From contig OZ038465.1 of assembly GCA_964036295.1 (NCBI GenBank), positions 26,632,870 through 26,696,869 of the forward strand: a stretch of DNA of 64,000 nucleotides. The letters run 5' to 3'. The translations under genes were made by a program, and so were the position numbers. Below are positions 20,177 through 32,613 of this stretch, in pieces. The notes beneath the pieces are model-generated. The model was given only the letters and a program-made list of their open reading frames with translations. It ran no database searches and was not told where the DNA came from. The DNA is from Plumapathes pennacea. Lineage: Eukaryota > Cnidaria > Anthozoa > Antipatharia > Myriopathidae. The number at the start of each line of letters is the position of its first letter. Within the stretch, counting starts at the first letter, position 1.

Positions 20177-23100
20177 GTAGCTGAGAAGCAAAATTAACAA
20201 TTGAATTATTAGAAACGCATGAGTGACATCGCGAAAGGTTTGTCCTGCGCTCGTTCTGCAGGGATCATTGCAAAAGGCACCTCTCAAGGGACGAAAACAA
20301 AACATAAGAATAATTTATACGAAAATACAAGACTTTTTGCATTATTGTTCCTCGAAAGTCGTCTTACGGCTCACTCCTGCATGTTTAATTTTTTGCCCGG
20401 TTTACTTCGTTTGGAATTTAAAATGGTTAAGAGTAAATTGTTTGCCAACAGTGGAGGATTTTTTCTCGTCAACATGTTTACTGAAGTATTATGAAGTGTT
20501 CAATTATTAGCGTTTTTCTATTCTGGTCCCCTTCTTAGGGCAGTTATACGGAAGGTAAAGTTGCAACGCATTACAGCTTTGAGTGCGGTGAAGTCACTAT
20601 TAAACCGTTGTTTTTCTGGAAGCAGAGATGCAATTTCTTTAGTAAGAGCGCTCACCTATATAGTTACATAATATTTATGTTATTGGGGGTTGTATTTTCC
20701 GCTTCTTAACAGCGCTTACATACTCCGGCTATACTCATCTGGAAATCTAACAAAGGACTAAAGACCGGATGGAAAGGAAAGTTGAACAGCTATTTTTTTT
20801 TATCACGACGATGTGTTAACAACGCGCAGTTTAGTTTTGTCAAAATATTTGTACACTTACTGGTTACGACGTTCACAGTTGGTCCTCAAATTGTCTTAAA
20901 TCGAAATGCCCAAAATATTAGCAAGAGTTTAACACCGTTATATCCTCCATATTTATTTAGTCTATTGTTATTTAGGAGCTAAACTAAACTGCAAGTGAGG
21001 TGAATTCACCCCGCCTACCTTTTGCCTGCAACTTTTGATCTGCACGCCGCTCCAGCTGAAATTAAACTGAAAATGCAGCGGAGTTCATTCCTTTATTTAG
21101 GCACTGAAGCTCGGAAGGGCGTGACTAGTAAAGCTGCTTTTCAGTCTTTGAATGCTTTGTGTTAATGTTTTGAACTAGTTTGATTGTAAAGCGCTTCAAT
21201 CAGAGATTTTGCCCAGCGAAGGATCCAAGGCATTAAAGTAATTACGAGTGGCGCACAAAAGCTGCGGTCGTTTAAACGCAGAACTCGAGTCTAGTCCCAT
21301 TTAACCTTAAATTTACTACATTATCCGGTTTTACTATTTTGCCTGTTGTCTCATGCGAACTCTGGCAAAAGAAACACACCAGAGTCGCAATACCTGTGCC
21401 GCTCTTTAGAAAACAAGCTAGTATTTCTTTGTTTGAAAATTAATTAGACTGAGTTCTCTGACAAGGATTAGGCCGACGAAGAGAGTATTGACTATGTACA
21501 ATACACGAGACAGGGGCGTAACCAGCCCTTTTTCCCTGTTAAGCCCAGAGCTTCTATAACTCACCAGTTGTGGGTACGAGCGCTGAAGGCGAGGGGTATT
21601 TAGAGGCATGTACCTCCGGAATATTTTGAAAGCTAGTCTCGCTGAAATGGTATTTCCTTCATTTTCACGATAGTGTTGAGCAAATATATGGCTTTTTCGA
21701 ATTTCTCGAAAAGCGGTAGGATTAAAGAGGTGGTGAATAGTAAAGCCTAATATGAAACGGTATATTCACCGGTAAAGCCCTTAGGGAGGCCGAAAGCATA
21801 ACTTGAATTCAGTCATGACCCATTAGATTTTCAACTTTGAATACACTATCGGGTTTTAGAGTTTTGTGTCTCTTGGCTCACACGAAACCCCAGCAAAATA
21901 AAGAAATTTGGGTCCGATATCTGCGCCCCACCCCACGTTCTAACCCTCGGTCTTCGAAGATGATATCTGCGCCGCTTTAAAGAAAAAAGTTAGTTCTGCT
22001 CCAAGGAGTATTTCTTTGTATAAAATTAATTGGATTTTGGAGTGCCGACAAGCTCTTTGACAAGGATTAAGCCGGGAGAGAGTGAGTCTAAATTTAAGTG
22101 TACAATACATGTGACATATAAGTATAAAGTGTGGTTTAGTGGCACTGGCCACCGCAAAACTAAAATTCATATTCACTTCATGAATTCAAAGTCCAACGTT
22201 GGTCCTGTCTATTTTGATACTGGATAATTAGTTTCTGCCTTCGGTAATCCTTTGTCTTGTTCAATCAATGTTGTCATTGTTAGTCGCCACTTTCGGGGGG
22301 AGGGTTGGTACCGCTAACTGCATGATTGCGGAACACATATCAATGCTGAGCTTTCAAGACGTCGATGGCTTGGTTCTTTTAGTAGCAATACATTTGCTGG
22401 ATTGAGTAAATCGGTCTTTTGAAAGACATCCGAGTGGTACTAATGACCTGACAGATGTAAATGCCAAAACCATTTTAACAAGGCACCATGCTAAGAAACA
22501 AAGCCGCATGTGAACAATGCAAAATTTTAGCATCTCGAGAGGCGTCCATTTTTAAATTAATCGCTGACACTGTTTGACTTCTCTCTCAAGGCTGCGCGCA
22601 CAAAATTCGGCTGTCGCGTAGAGACGCAAAACTTGCGTTTAAGCTTAATTGACGCAATCTTAAGTCGACTATAGTATAAGATTTTATTCTATCACACTGA
22701 TTTGCACATTATGCTTTTAACCTTTTAACCTATTCTTTATTCTGTTGAATTGCACAAACGACATGGCAAAACTGAACAGATTAGGGTTAGTCCAATATCT
22801 GCGCTGTTCTTCAGAAAACAAATTAGTTCTGCTTCAAGGAATATCCAAACCTCTGGACAGATTTGTTTGAAGATTAATTAGACTTTGAACTTGCCGGCAA
22901 TACACGCGATGCATAAGTATAAACTGAATTTAGCACCTGCCCATCATATCCTCTACAACGATTTACCGAATCTGTTCAGTTGGAGCTAAACTAAACTGTA
23001 AGTGAAGTAAATTACCCACCCACCCCTCCCCCCTACTTTTTCCCTGCAAGTTTGATCTGCACAAGACGGTTTTGTCATTGTAATCAAACAATGGAGAAGG

Positions 23101-26100
23101 GTGTTATACCCTGCAATATTAAACACTGCTAGTCTCGCCGAAATGGCATTTCCTTCATTTTCACAGTAGTTTTGAGCAAAAGTTATGGCTTTTTGAATTT
23201 CTTGAAAGTCGGTAGGATTAGTTAGATGGTGATTGGTAAAGCCTAATATCAAACGGTATCCAATATCTGCTCCCCGCCCCTCGTTCTAACCCTGGGTCTC
23301 CGAAGATAATATTTGCGCCGCTCTTTAGAAAACAAGTTAGTTCTGCTCCAAGGAGTATTTATTTGTATAAATACGTTTTCGCTGATAAAGCACTAAAGTT
23401 CACTAGTTCTATTACACCAAACGGGCAATGGTTTTCAAAAGAGTAAAATCAGAAACTCTTATATCGCGTACTGAAACCGAATGTGATGGTTCTCAAAAGA
23501 GCAAAATCAGAAACTCTTATATCGTGCCAAATTTTGTAGAACTTTGGACTACAAGTACGTGAAATTATACAATCGGCTAGTACATAAAATAGTGCAAATT
23601 TGAAGGGAATCAACAAACGCTCCAACAGCCGACTCGAAAATTGTGTGAATGAAAACTTACCGATTTCTTGACTCTACCTCGTAGTACAATCATTTGAAGT
23701 CCGTCCGAAAATTCTTCAATCATTTTATTCAGTCACATCGTCGGAAATTCTTTCTCTTGCACTACAAACACGTGTCCTCGTCTGTCTTCGCCGTTCATGT
23801 TCAGTGATTGTTCACGGCTGATCTTCTTCAACTGAATGATTTGCTCTCTCCTTCCTTGTTGAAGCATTCAACTTCAAACAACCCACTGATGTAATTGTGA
23901 CTCCCAAATATGCTGTACTTAGGGACACATGGTACTTAAACCGAGTCCCTTTCCACGACGCTGACAAGAAACTATGAGTATACTGTAGGTGAAACTGTCT
24001 TCTGATTGATTTTAAACATGAATATTCCTGCAGCACTTTATTTGCTTTACATGAAGTCTCAAGTACTCAGCAAGTTGCTCACAATGAACCCCTCCACATT
24101 AATATTTGAAATGCAGTTGAAGCTTCTGAAAGCAGATACCTTTGGAAAGTACAAAAAATATCCATAGCTAATTTACACTTACAATGTGTGAATGAGTAAT
24201 GCAACTGGTCCATCGCCGAAACACACCCAAAGATAGAATTTCAAATGTCATTTGTTGAAGTAAATCAGTTCGGATAATCAGTGTAAACTCAGACGTGTTG
24301 ATTGCCCTACAGTTGTCATGGTGAACTTCTTGTTCATTTTGTAAGTCATGTTTAAAACTCCTTGCTGCGCACGCGCAAACCTTTCCGCGACACAGTGCAT
24401 ATTTCAGCGGCTGTCTGGTTAAACAGTCTCATTATTGTAGATTTGAAAAATTTTTGGGATCAGGCAATTTATAGTAAATTTCTAATGAACACGTTTTGCC
24501 CCCAAGAGTGGGGGCCACGAAAGCAATCAAATCCCCCACATCTGCCGTGCCCCCACCCCACCCTCTTCGGGATTCAAATTGAAAGGTGCATAATGTGAAG
24601 CATTTAGGAATCAAAGAGCAAAGTCAAAGGTAATCAGAGGCACGGTTTAGGAAACCAGGTAATCTGTCCTTCAAAAAGTAAGCCTTACTTTTGGGTTTTT
24701 CTTTACTTTGGATCCCAGATCCATCGATTTTGCAAAAAATAAGGTTTTTCACTAAAATTAAGGGGTCTCAAATAGATTCTAGTCTTAATCTTCCAAAAAT
24801 ACGTTTTGTTTTTCAAAGTAAGGGGTCTCATAAAGCCAGCCTTAATTTTTCAAATATAAGATTTCTTGCCAAAAGTAAGGGGTCTCGAAAAATGCTAGGA
24901 AGTTTTGCAAAATCAAGATTCCATTTTCTCAAGAATAAGAACTCCTTGTACTAACAGTGTTTTGTTCTCCTAAATTGAGTGATTCCAACTTGAAAACTGT
25001 CTTAACAATTAAAATACGAAAACATTGGGTTCTTTTTTGTTTTTATTGTCTACTTCTTATACCGCAGGCTACAGTTATAAAATCTAAAATCTAAAACCCC
25101 TTGCTCCAACGACACCCGAAACCGTTCTAGAAACGGCTTTGAAGCGATCTCGCACCGGTTCGATGTCCGTGTGAGAAGCGAGTGTTCTCAGAACCGCTCC
25201 TTGGAACGGTTAAAAAAGTTCTCAGCTTGGATCCGTTCCTGATCACTAGCTATCTTCTTTTGCGTGTAAACGAAACTCAGACCTGGAATGTTCCAATGGA
25301 CTTCTGGTGTTTTTGAAGCTAAATACAAACACTGCGCACAAACCGTTGCCATTGTTTCATGCGTTAAATTTCGTGTGAACGCACTTTTGCTGTTCCTGGA
25401 ACAGTTTCGGGTGTCGTGTGAAAAGCATTTTTCTTTTAAATCTTTCACTCCTGAGCTCATGATGCAAATTCTCCGAACTACTCAAGAAGAAAATCTATAA
25501 GTGATGTAGTGAGAATTAATAGACAAATCAGCTTTTATCTGAGCAAACTATCAAGTGGCAATTTTTCCATGCTGTACTATGAATCTCAGGTAAAAGACTG
25601 AAAAATACAATTGAAGATCATTCTCAGGAGTAAAGAGGCTAAAAGATATGCTAAATCTGGTTCCCTTACACTGACAGGCAGTCACGCAAATAACCATCAC
25701 GCAAGAGGTTATACTGGGCGTCACGCGGATAGCCATCACACAAGCGGTTATACTGGGTAGTCACGCGGCAGTCAATACTTGGGAGTCTGGAAGTAAAAGG
25801 TATCAACATATTTATTTGCTGACTTTATGGATAAAAGAATAGCATTCAGTATCTTTGTGGTGAGATGAGAATACTTTAATTTATTACACCATCACACAAG
25901 CGGTTATACTGGGTAGTCACGCGGCAGTCAATACTTGGGAGTTCGGAAGTAAAAGGTATCAACATATTTATTTGCTGACTTTATGGATAAAGAATAGCGT
26001 TCAGTATCTTTGTGGTGAGATGAGAATACTTTAATTTATTACTAAATATTTTCCAAAGAAGGCAAAGAAGTCAAAACAATAGAAAAAACTTTCTAAAGCT

Positions 26101-26624
26101 GGTGTTACACTGGTCGATTTGCAACGCCGATTTTCTCCAAATTCACGCAACGCTGTTGCAAGTTTTTGAATCGCTTTCAAAAACTTGCAACGCGTTGCAG
26201 CACTGCAAACATCGCGAAAAATCGTTGGCAATAGGCTGTTACTGAACAATTTTTAGCGCAAACCGTCGTTGCAAATTGACCTGTAACACCGCCTTAAAAG
26301 CTCATCGCAATGGGGGCATCAGCGAATAATTTTATATATGGAACAAATTTTGCATTTGCATTTTGAAACCGTGGTTTTTAAAAAAAGATTTTAAAATAAT
26401 CTCCAAGCAGAAAATAAACAAGAATCCCGCTTTCCGAAAACCCACTGTAGAGCGAGGGGATATCTGCGATTACGGTAATACTAATATACAAGATCTGTGG
26501 TGCAAAGATTTTGACGCAAAAGCCAATAATTACTTTCACCTCTATCAGCCTATATAGGCAAATGAAGTAACTCTATTATACCACACTATTTTATCAGCTA
26601 ATAAAGAAATAACTTTAAACTTAC
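20177..26624. other. Spacer between toxin copies B and C
   Basis: No gene is supported. The part next to toxin B (20,200-23,400) contains iterated upstream blocks like those of unit A. The unit boundary lies near 23,980. The part next to toxin C repeats the unit-B layout: tandem TTTCAAATATAAG-type units (24,690-24,950), the GACACCC MITE (25105-25420), a CTTTCACTCC element (25445-25650), a local 150-bp duplication (25,738-26,040), and the TTAA-flanked MITE (26097-26293). This spacer is almost identical to 32,614-38,934. Confidence 0.55.
26097..26293. mobile_element. TTAA-flanked MITE, copy in unit C
   Basis: It is the same insertion as at 14247-14443, in the same position relative to the toxin gene, with identical flanks and almost identical interior. 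Confidence 0.7.
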
Positions 26625-29600
26625 CTTTGTAAGCCACCAGACCCATCCAACGTTTTTATTCACCACTCCAAACGTTGTGGTGTAACTCTTGTCGTTTTGT
26701 TCAGTTATCTGCCAATTACACCAGTTCCCTTTATCCTTTGAATCACAACTATACTTGATGCGAATCCTGTAAAAACAAACCAATCAATACATTAGACAAA
26801 TCATGAATCGCTACAGAAAGGTTAATTCACAAGTGTGTCACAACTAAGTGTTGTCCACCTCTGTCAGGCAAAAAGCCAACACCGTGAAAAAGCTGACGTA
26901 AAAACTATGCAACGCAAACTAACATGTATGAACTCCTTCAGTAATGACAAACCCGTCTGAACTAGCCTATTTTTATGACACTGTATATGCATCTCTACAC
27001 GAAGGACAGTTCAAGAGAATAAATTAAACTTCGTGACACACATGAAAACAAACCTTTTTTGGTCGTTTCCAACAATTTCATAAAGCATTGCATGATCCTT
27101 CACGTCCATTGCGGTATCAACCTTGCCAGTCCATCCGCTGCGTTTATCAAACGCCAAATACTTGCCACAGTAATCGTAATCAGGACACTTGTACGTGTTT
27201 TGTATGGTGTACAGGTGCTTTCCATGTGGGATAAGCTTCCAGAAGCAGCCGTCTCGACCTTTGGTAACGTATGGGTAAGTGTTGCTGGTTACCGTTAGCT
27301 TCCAGGGCTCTCTCTTCCATGTCAACGCGTCCTTATCACCACCAAACGTTAGGCACCAGGTTCCTGCCCACCTTCGATCGTAATCTGCTACTTTTAACAA
27401 CTTTCTCAGATATGTATCGGTTACTGGGTATATCTCGGGATCGTAGTAAGGCATGATATTATTGGTTACATCAGATTCATAGAGAAACTTAAGATCATTT
27501 TTCTGCGAATCGCGCAAGTCTTCCTGAACAGCTATCAAGGCCTTCCGATTGAGGGCAAGTTCTTCAGGATACAATGCAGCAGTTTCCATCAAAATCCAAT
27601 CTTTCAGAACTGCCATTTTTGTGTACAGCTCAATGTATGTTAGGGCTTGTCTGGCATAACTTCCGCCAGAGTTTTTCTTAACAAGAGACCTAATCTCATG
27701 CATAAGTTTCCCCATAAACGTGAGGCCTTTATACAATGGTACATTTGTGCTGAGTGACTGCGTTTCCGCTACAGTTAAGGTACGGCCTTCCTGAGCTAGA
27801 ATGTCGACATAGACTTTAGAAGAGTCAAACATACTAGAAATGCCTACAGCCTCACTTTCGAGGTCTTGCTGACGATACTTAGTCAAGGCTTTATCTATTT
27901 CCTCTCGTACAACTTCTCCAACCGATTTCTCCCCCTCTCCCGACCCAAAAAGACTCAGAAATCCAGATATAAAGGACAGAGTTTCAGAAACTGCTTGACC
28001 CTTAGGACCGGCTAATGCTGCAAACTGCGAGATCATATTAATACCCCCTTGTATTGCCGCCAATGGATCATCTCGAGCATTGATAACCTGTTCAAGGTTC
28101 GTCGTGGCGCTCTGCAAAGCCTCTGCCATAACGGCCCTATCTGCGATAGATAGGTCAGTCCATTTTGATCTCAACTTTGTTAGACCACTTAAAGCTCCTT
28201 TAGCCTTGCTTCCCATCTTGTCAAAAGACGCCTTTAGTTTTGAATAAGCATCTTCGGGGACTGAAAAGAAGAATAAAAATGACTAAAAACTCTGCTTGGT
28301 GCACGTAAGTAATAAAATTTCTATAAATTGCTGAATTTATAAAAACAATCCTTGAAACCTGACTTAGTGGAGATACTGGCAAAAAATGGACTAAAGATTG
28401 TGTTGTGATCACGTGATGAGTCTATCCTGAAGTGCACTTTAATTCAAAACGTGAATACTACTGGTCAGCTTACTCGCCACGTCTTCACGCTTCTGTGCGG
28501 CTTCTTCGTCGTTTTGTCCAATTGCAGCCATTTCCTAAACAAAGCGCAAAAGGAATTTTAATATACAATCTTGGCCAAATTTATTTGGTAAAAGAACAAA
28601 CGGAGTCATTTGCTTCACTGTCACCAAAAAAACTTGGCGAGTACTTGAAATACACAAAAACAAACAAAACAAAACAAAAGGCAAAAGACAAAAAAAAAAC
28701 TAAATACAAAAACGAATGAACACAGTAAAAATGTATAGTAAAAACATTGTGAACTTTCTTTACTTATAAACGTAAATTTCTTAAGAATCCCAACTGGTCG
28801 CTGCTTCCCCAGGTCTACTGTTAGTAGTTTATTCTATTCCCCAGTCTACTGCAGTCTAAGTGTACTCTTCTCCCCAGTCTATTGCAGTCTAAGTCTACGC
28901 TACTCTCCAGTCTACTGCACTCTAAGTGTAGCCTTCTCCCCAGTCTACTGCAGTCTTAGTGTAGTCTACTCCCAAGTCTACTGCAGTCTAAGTGTAGTCT
29001 ACTCCCAAGTCTACTGCAGTCTAAGTGTAATCTACTCCCCAGTCTACTGCAGTATAAGTCTAGTCTATTCCCCAGTCTACTGCAGTCTAAGTCTACTCTA
29101 CTCCCCAGTCTACTACGGTCTAAATGTAGTCTACTCCCCAGTCTGCTGCAGTCTAAGTGTACTCTACTCCCTTGTCTACTGCAGTCTAAGTGTAGTCTAC
29201 TCCCTTGTCTACTGCAGTTAAAATCTATGGTTTACTCTTCAGTCCATTTCAGTGTAAGCCAGCTTTTAATGAAAGTTATCCAAAAAATGTGAGAAGAAAG
29301 CTACGGGGTCTTTAAATCTAATCGTAGACAACATTTCGTGACAACAAACAACACAGGAAAGCCATGTTCAAAGCAGTTGATGATATAGTCATACATCTTC
29401 TAACATAACTGTTTATATATCCTTGAGCCTCTCGTCATAAAAGCTGGAACAGCATATTTTCCCACATCATTTCAATCACACAAGTCATTCATGAAACAAG
29501 TCACTGCACATGCATTGCACACCCTCACGCTCGCTAATACAGTCTTTCTCTAGAGCTGCATGTCCCACAGTCATGAGATTGGATGAAAAACAACTCGACA

Positions 29601-32600
29601 GGTACAAAGCGGTATGAGTGTGTTCATGCACAAGACAATCGTTTTCATTTAAGTAAAGCTGACCTGTTTCATGGCATTTTCCATCCATCCTGGTGTGCCT
29701 TCTTGTGTCGGGTCAATGCTAACGGACGGCTCTCGCTTCCAGTTCGTCTTTTCTCGCCGAAACATTACCTGAATCGAAAATACACTTTAGGCCCGCGTCA
29801 AACGCCGGCTTTACATGAGCCGAACTCAACGCAAAAGGCGAAAATCATTGTTTCAGCTACATTGCATTGAGACTCGGGTCTTTGTGTAACGTTTAGAACA
29901 GGGAAATCGACATATTGGAAGAAGCAGATATAGTATCTTGGACATACCGTATTTCTTTAATTAAGCGCCCCCCCTCCCCCTCCCTAAAAATACGTACTGT
30001 ACAAGATTAACAAATGACATACTTTGTATACACTTTATCTACTGTTAACGTCACGTGAAATAGCTACTGTAGCAATCACGCCTGTGAAAAACGTTACTGC
30101 AAATGTTTTTAAAACTTCATTTTTTTCCATTTTGAATAGTTATCTCGCACATCAAAAATATTTCAAAACACGTTTTTATATTAAGCGCCCTCCCTCGAGT
30201 AAGGTTCCCCTTTGGCCGCAAAATTTGAATTAAGCGCCCAGGTGGGTATTAATTCAAAGAAATACGGTACTTTGATTTACCTTAGTGTATAACGTAAGTA
30301 CAATGATATCTTTTAACAAACTAGACTGGCCTTGCCAGTGAGCTCGCGGCGTGAGTTGGGTCGAGACCAGAATATAAAATGGATAGTAGGGGACAAGAGC
30401 GGAACTCCTAAGAGAGACTTCCAATTTCTCACCATAAAAATATCACACAGTATAGAGAACTTGGCTTTTGACACCTTGCTCTTTTGACACCTTGATTAAA
30501 CTAAAAATTATTATTACAACACTCATACACTTGCTTCTTAAAGGTTGAGCGACCCTGCATCTTGAGAATGCGTGACATATCTTTTTATGCACAATCGATT
30601 ATGACAGTTTGACCTTGACTCATATTTCTAATCAGGGGCCACGATTAATCCAGCCTTCGCTTCACTACTTATGTGTTTTATTTTGTTAACTCAATACGTT
30701 TCTTCTATCAGGCTTTCGAGTATTCGTGCTCTGTAACAAATATAAAATTGAAAGCGAGGAATGTCACACGAGAGATGTTTTCTATATTATTGCGCTTTTG
30801 TTCACAGTGTGTTCAGTCCATTTGTGACTGCAAACTCAATCCTCAGAATTATTTCGGTGTATTTTTCATTTCTGGTATTCACTGACCATTGCGAAACAAA
30901 GGCTACATCATCGAATGAAAGAAACACTTCAACAGGCAATGTACGATACGCAGAAGAATTTTATGAGGCAACAGATGTCATGTACAGAGTAAAGCATAAA
31001 GCGTCATTGTTTTACGGCTAAAGCTCACCGTAGCTTTGGTTTCTGCTTTCGCCCTGTTATCTTCCCAAAAGTATTTCGTGTCGCCACAGAAAGTTTCGTC
31101 GGGACTAAATATTTATCGGCGACAGCGGTACCATCAAATATTTGTTTACGGCTATTCTCAAAGCTTGTGCGGTGAACGCGAGCCAAAATCTTTTCCTAAA
31201 ATCCAGTTTATCCGTGCGCATTCCACAGAGCCAAATGGCGTTGAATTTGAATGGGATGCAGTTTACTTTTTCGCTTCACTACTTATGTGTTTTCTCTTAT
31301 TAACTCAATACGTTTCTTTCTATCAGGCTTTCGAGTATTCGTGCTCTGTAACAAATATAAAATTGACAGCGAGGAATGTCACACGAGAGATGTTTACAAT
31401 ATTATTGCATTTTTGTTCACAGTGTGTTCAGTCCATTTGTGACTGCAAACTCAATCCTCAGAATTATTTCGGTGTATTTTTCATTTCTGGTATTCACTGA
31501 CCATTGCGAAACAAAGGCTACATCATCGAATGAAAGAAACACTTCAACAGGCAATGTACGATACGCAGAAGAATTTTATGAAGCAACAGATGTCATGTAC
31601 AGAGTAAAGCATAAAGCGTCATTGTTTTACGGCTAAAGCTCACCGTAGCTTTGGTTTCTGCTTTCGCCCTGTTATCTTCCCAAAAGTATTTCTTGTCGCC
31701 ACAGAAAGTTTCGTCGGGACTAAATATTTATCGGCGACAGCGGTACCATCAAATATTTGTTTACGGCTATTCTCAAAGCTTCCGCGGTGAACGCGAGCCA
31801 AAATCGTTCCCGAAAAATCCAGTTTATCCGTGCGCATTCCACAGAGCCAAATGGTGTTGAGTTTGGATGGGATGCAGTTAACTTTTACACGCAAGTAACG
31901 AGCAATTCACTGGCCGCATCTCGAGTTGTTTAGCGAAGTCAATTACGTCATCGCCCAGCACGTGATAATATGAACCAATCACCGTGTGCTGATCCTCGAC
32001 CCACAAAAAGGAAAAAAAAATAAATAAAAATCTCCATTTTTAAGCTCTCGTGGGCCCCAGGCCCCCGCGAGCAATAATACTGTTAAGAGGTTTGATGGGT
32101 AAGTATAGAAATTACTTCAGATTTTTGCATAGATATATCCTCGTGCTGATAGCCAAGGTACCTTAGTTTGTTTGTTTAGTTCTCAACTTAACCATGGCAG
32201 AGTCTAAATTAAACAGAGTAGACATTGAGAGTGTGAGAAATCTGAATGCCTTAAAAGTTAGGATTAGCTGACGTTTCAAGCGTTAGCGCTTCGTTATTGG
32301 AATGCTGTGTAAAGCTATTTAATTTCTCTCAAGGTAGGAAAAGGCATAGGCTACTAACCTCTTTCAAGAGGTTGTCCATATAGCCTTCATCACTTTCTCC
32401 AGTTAGAATATAGTCATCGGAACTTTCTTCAACATACGGCTTGCCCTCAACTAAATATTATCACAATGTCAGAAAACCATAAAAGACAAAGCATTCGTTG
32501 AAAATAACATCCTTGAGAATCATCTGTAAAAGTGGCGTCTTACCTTTGCATCCGATCATCAGAATCAAAAGAAACTGCAGCAAAATCAGTGGATTCTTCA

Positions 32601-32613
32601 TTTTCTCGCCCAT
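26625..32613 (-). CDS. Jellyfish-toxin (JFT) family-like secreted protein, copy C
   Basis: This is a probable secreted pore-forming protein of the JFT family. Exons in minus-strand order: 32544-32613 (signal peptide), 32359-32450 (acidic), 29664-29768 (basic), 28474-28534 (linker), 27054-28260 (core), 26625-26766 (C-terminal). Frames and GT/AG junctions match copies B and D. Intron 2 is enlarged by a 1.75-kb insertion (30321-32072) that leaves the splice sites intact. The core exon is a mosaic. At several sites (GLTKLR, LFGSG, LYKGL, GKHLY) it carries the residues of copy A, while KREPWKL and SGWTGKV agree with D. Unique changes include NLEQV, DDPLAA and NDQK. As in B and D, the terminal exon is uncertain. 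Confidence 0.82.
28806..29224. repeat. 33-bp minisatellite, intron 3 of toxin copy C
   Basis: About 12 units of the same 33-bp repeat as in copy B. The order of variant units closely matches copy D (41115-41570), but D has one extra unit around 41,420-41,450. Confidence 0.85.
29945..30269. mobile_element. MITE with CCGTATTTCTTT ends, copy in unit C
   Basis: It is orthologous in position to 19262-19587 and lies just downstream of the insertion at 30321-32072 within the same intron. Confidence 0.7.
30321..32072. repeat. 1.75-kb insertion private to toxin copy C, with internal 615-bp duplication
   Basis: Units B and D run straight from TTTTAGCAAA into TAATACTGTTAAGAGG, whereas unit C has 1.75 kb between them. 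Inside, 30656-31269 and 31271-31884 are a tandem duplication at about 95 percent identity by eye. Both halves keep moderately long frames, including a 154-codon frame at 31036-31500, but I recognise no protein family. The ends (GAGCTCGCGG.., ..CCCCCGCGAG) are vaguely complementary. A CAA-type flank could be a short target duplication. It could be a mobile element or a fragment of another locus. Confidence 0.75.

Noticed and set aside
20223-20510. 95-codon plus-strand frame upstream of toxin copies B-D
   Set aside because: Overlaps the signal-peptide exon region, has no recognisable domain, and its length varies with a poly-T tract between copies.
31036-31500. 154-codon frame in the copy C insertion as a real gene
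   Set aside because: It crosses the junction of the internal duplication and has no recognised family. It is kept only as part of the insertion.
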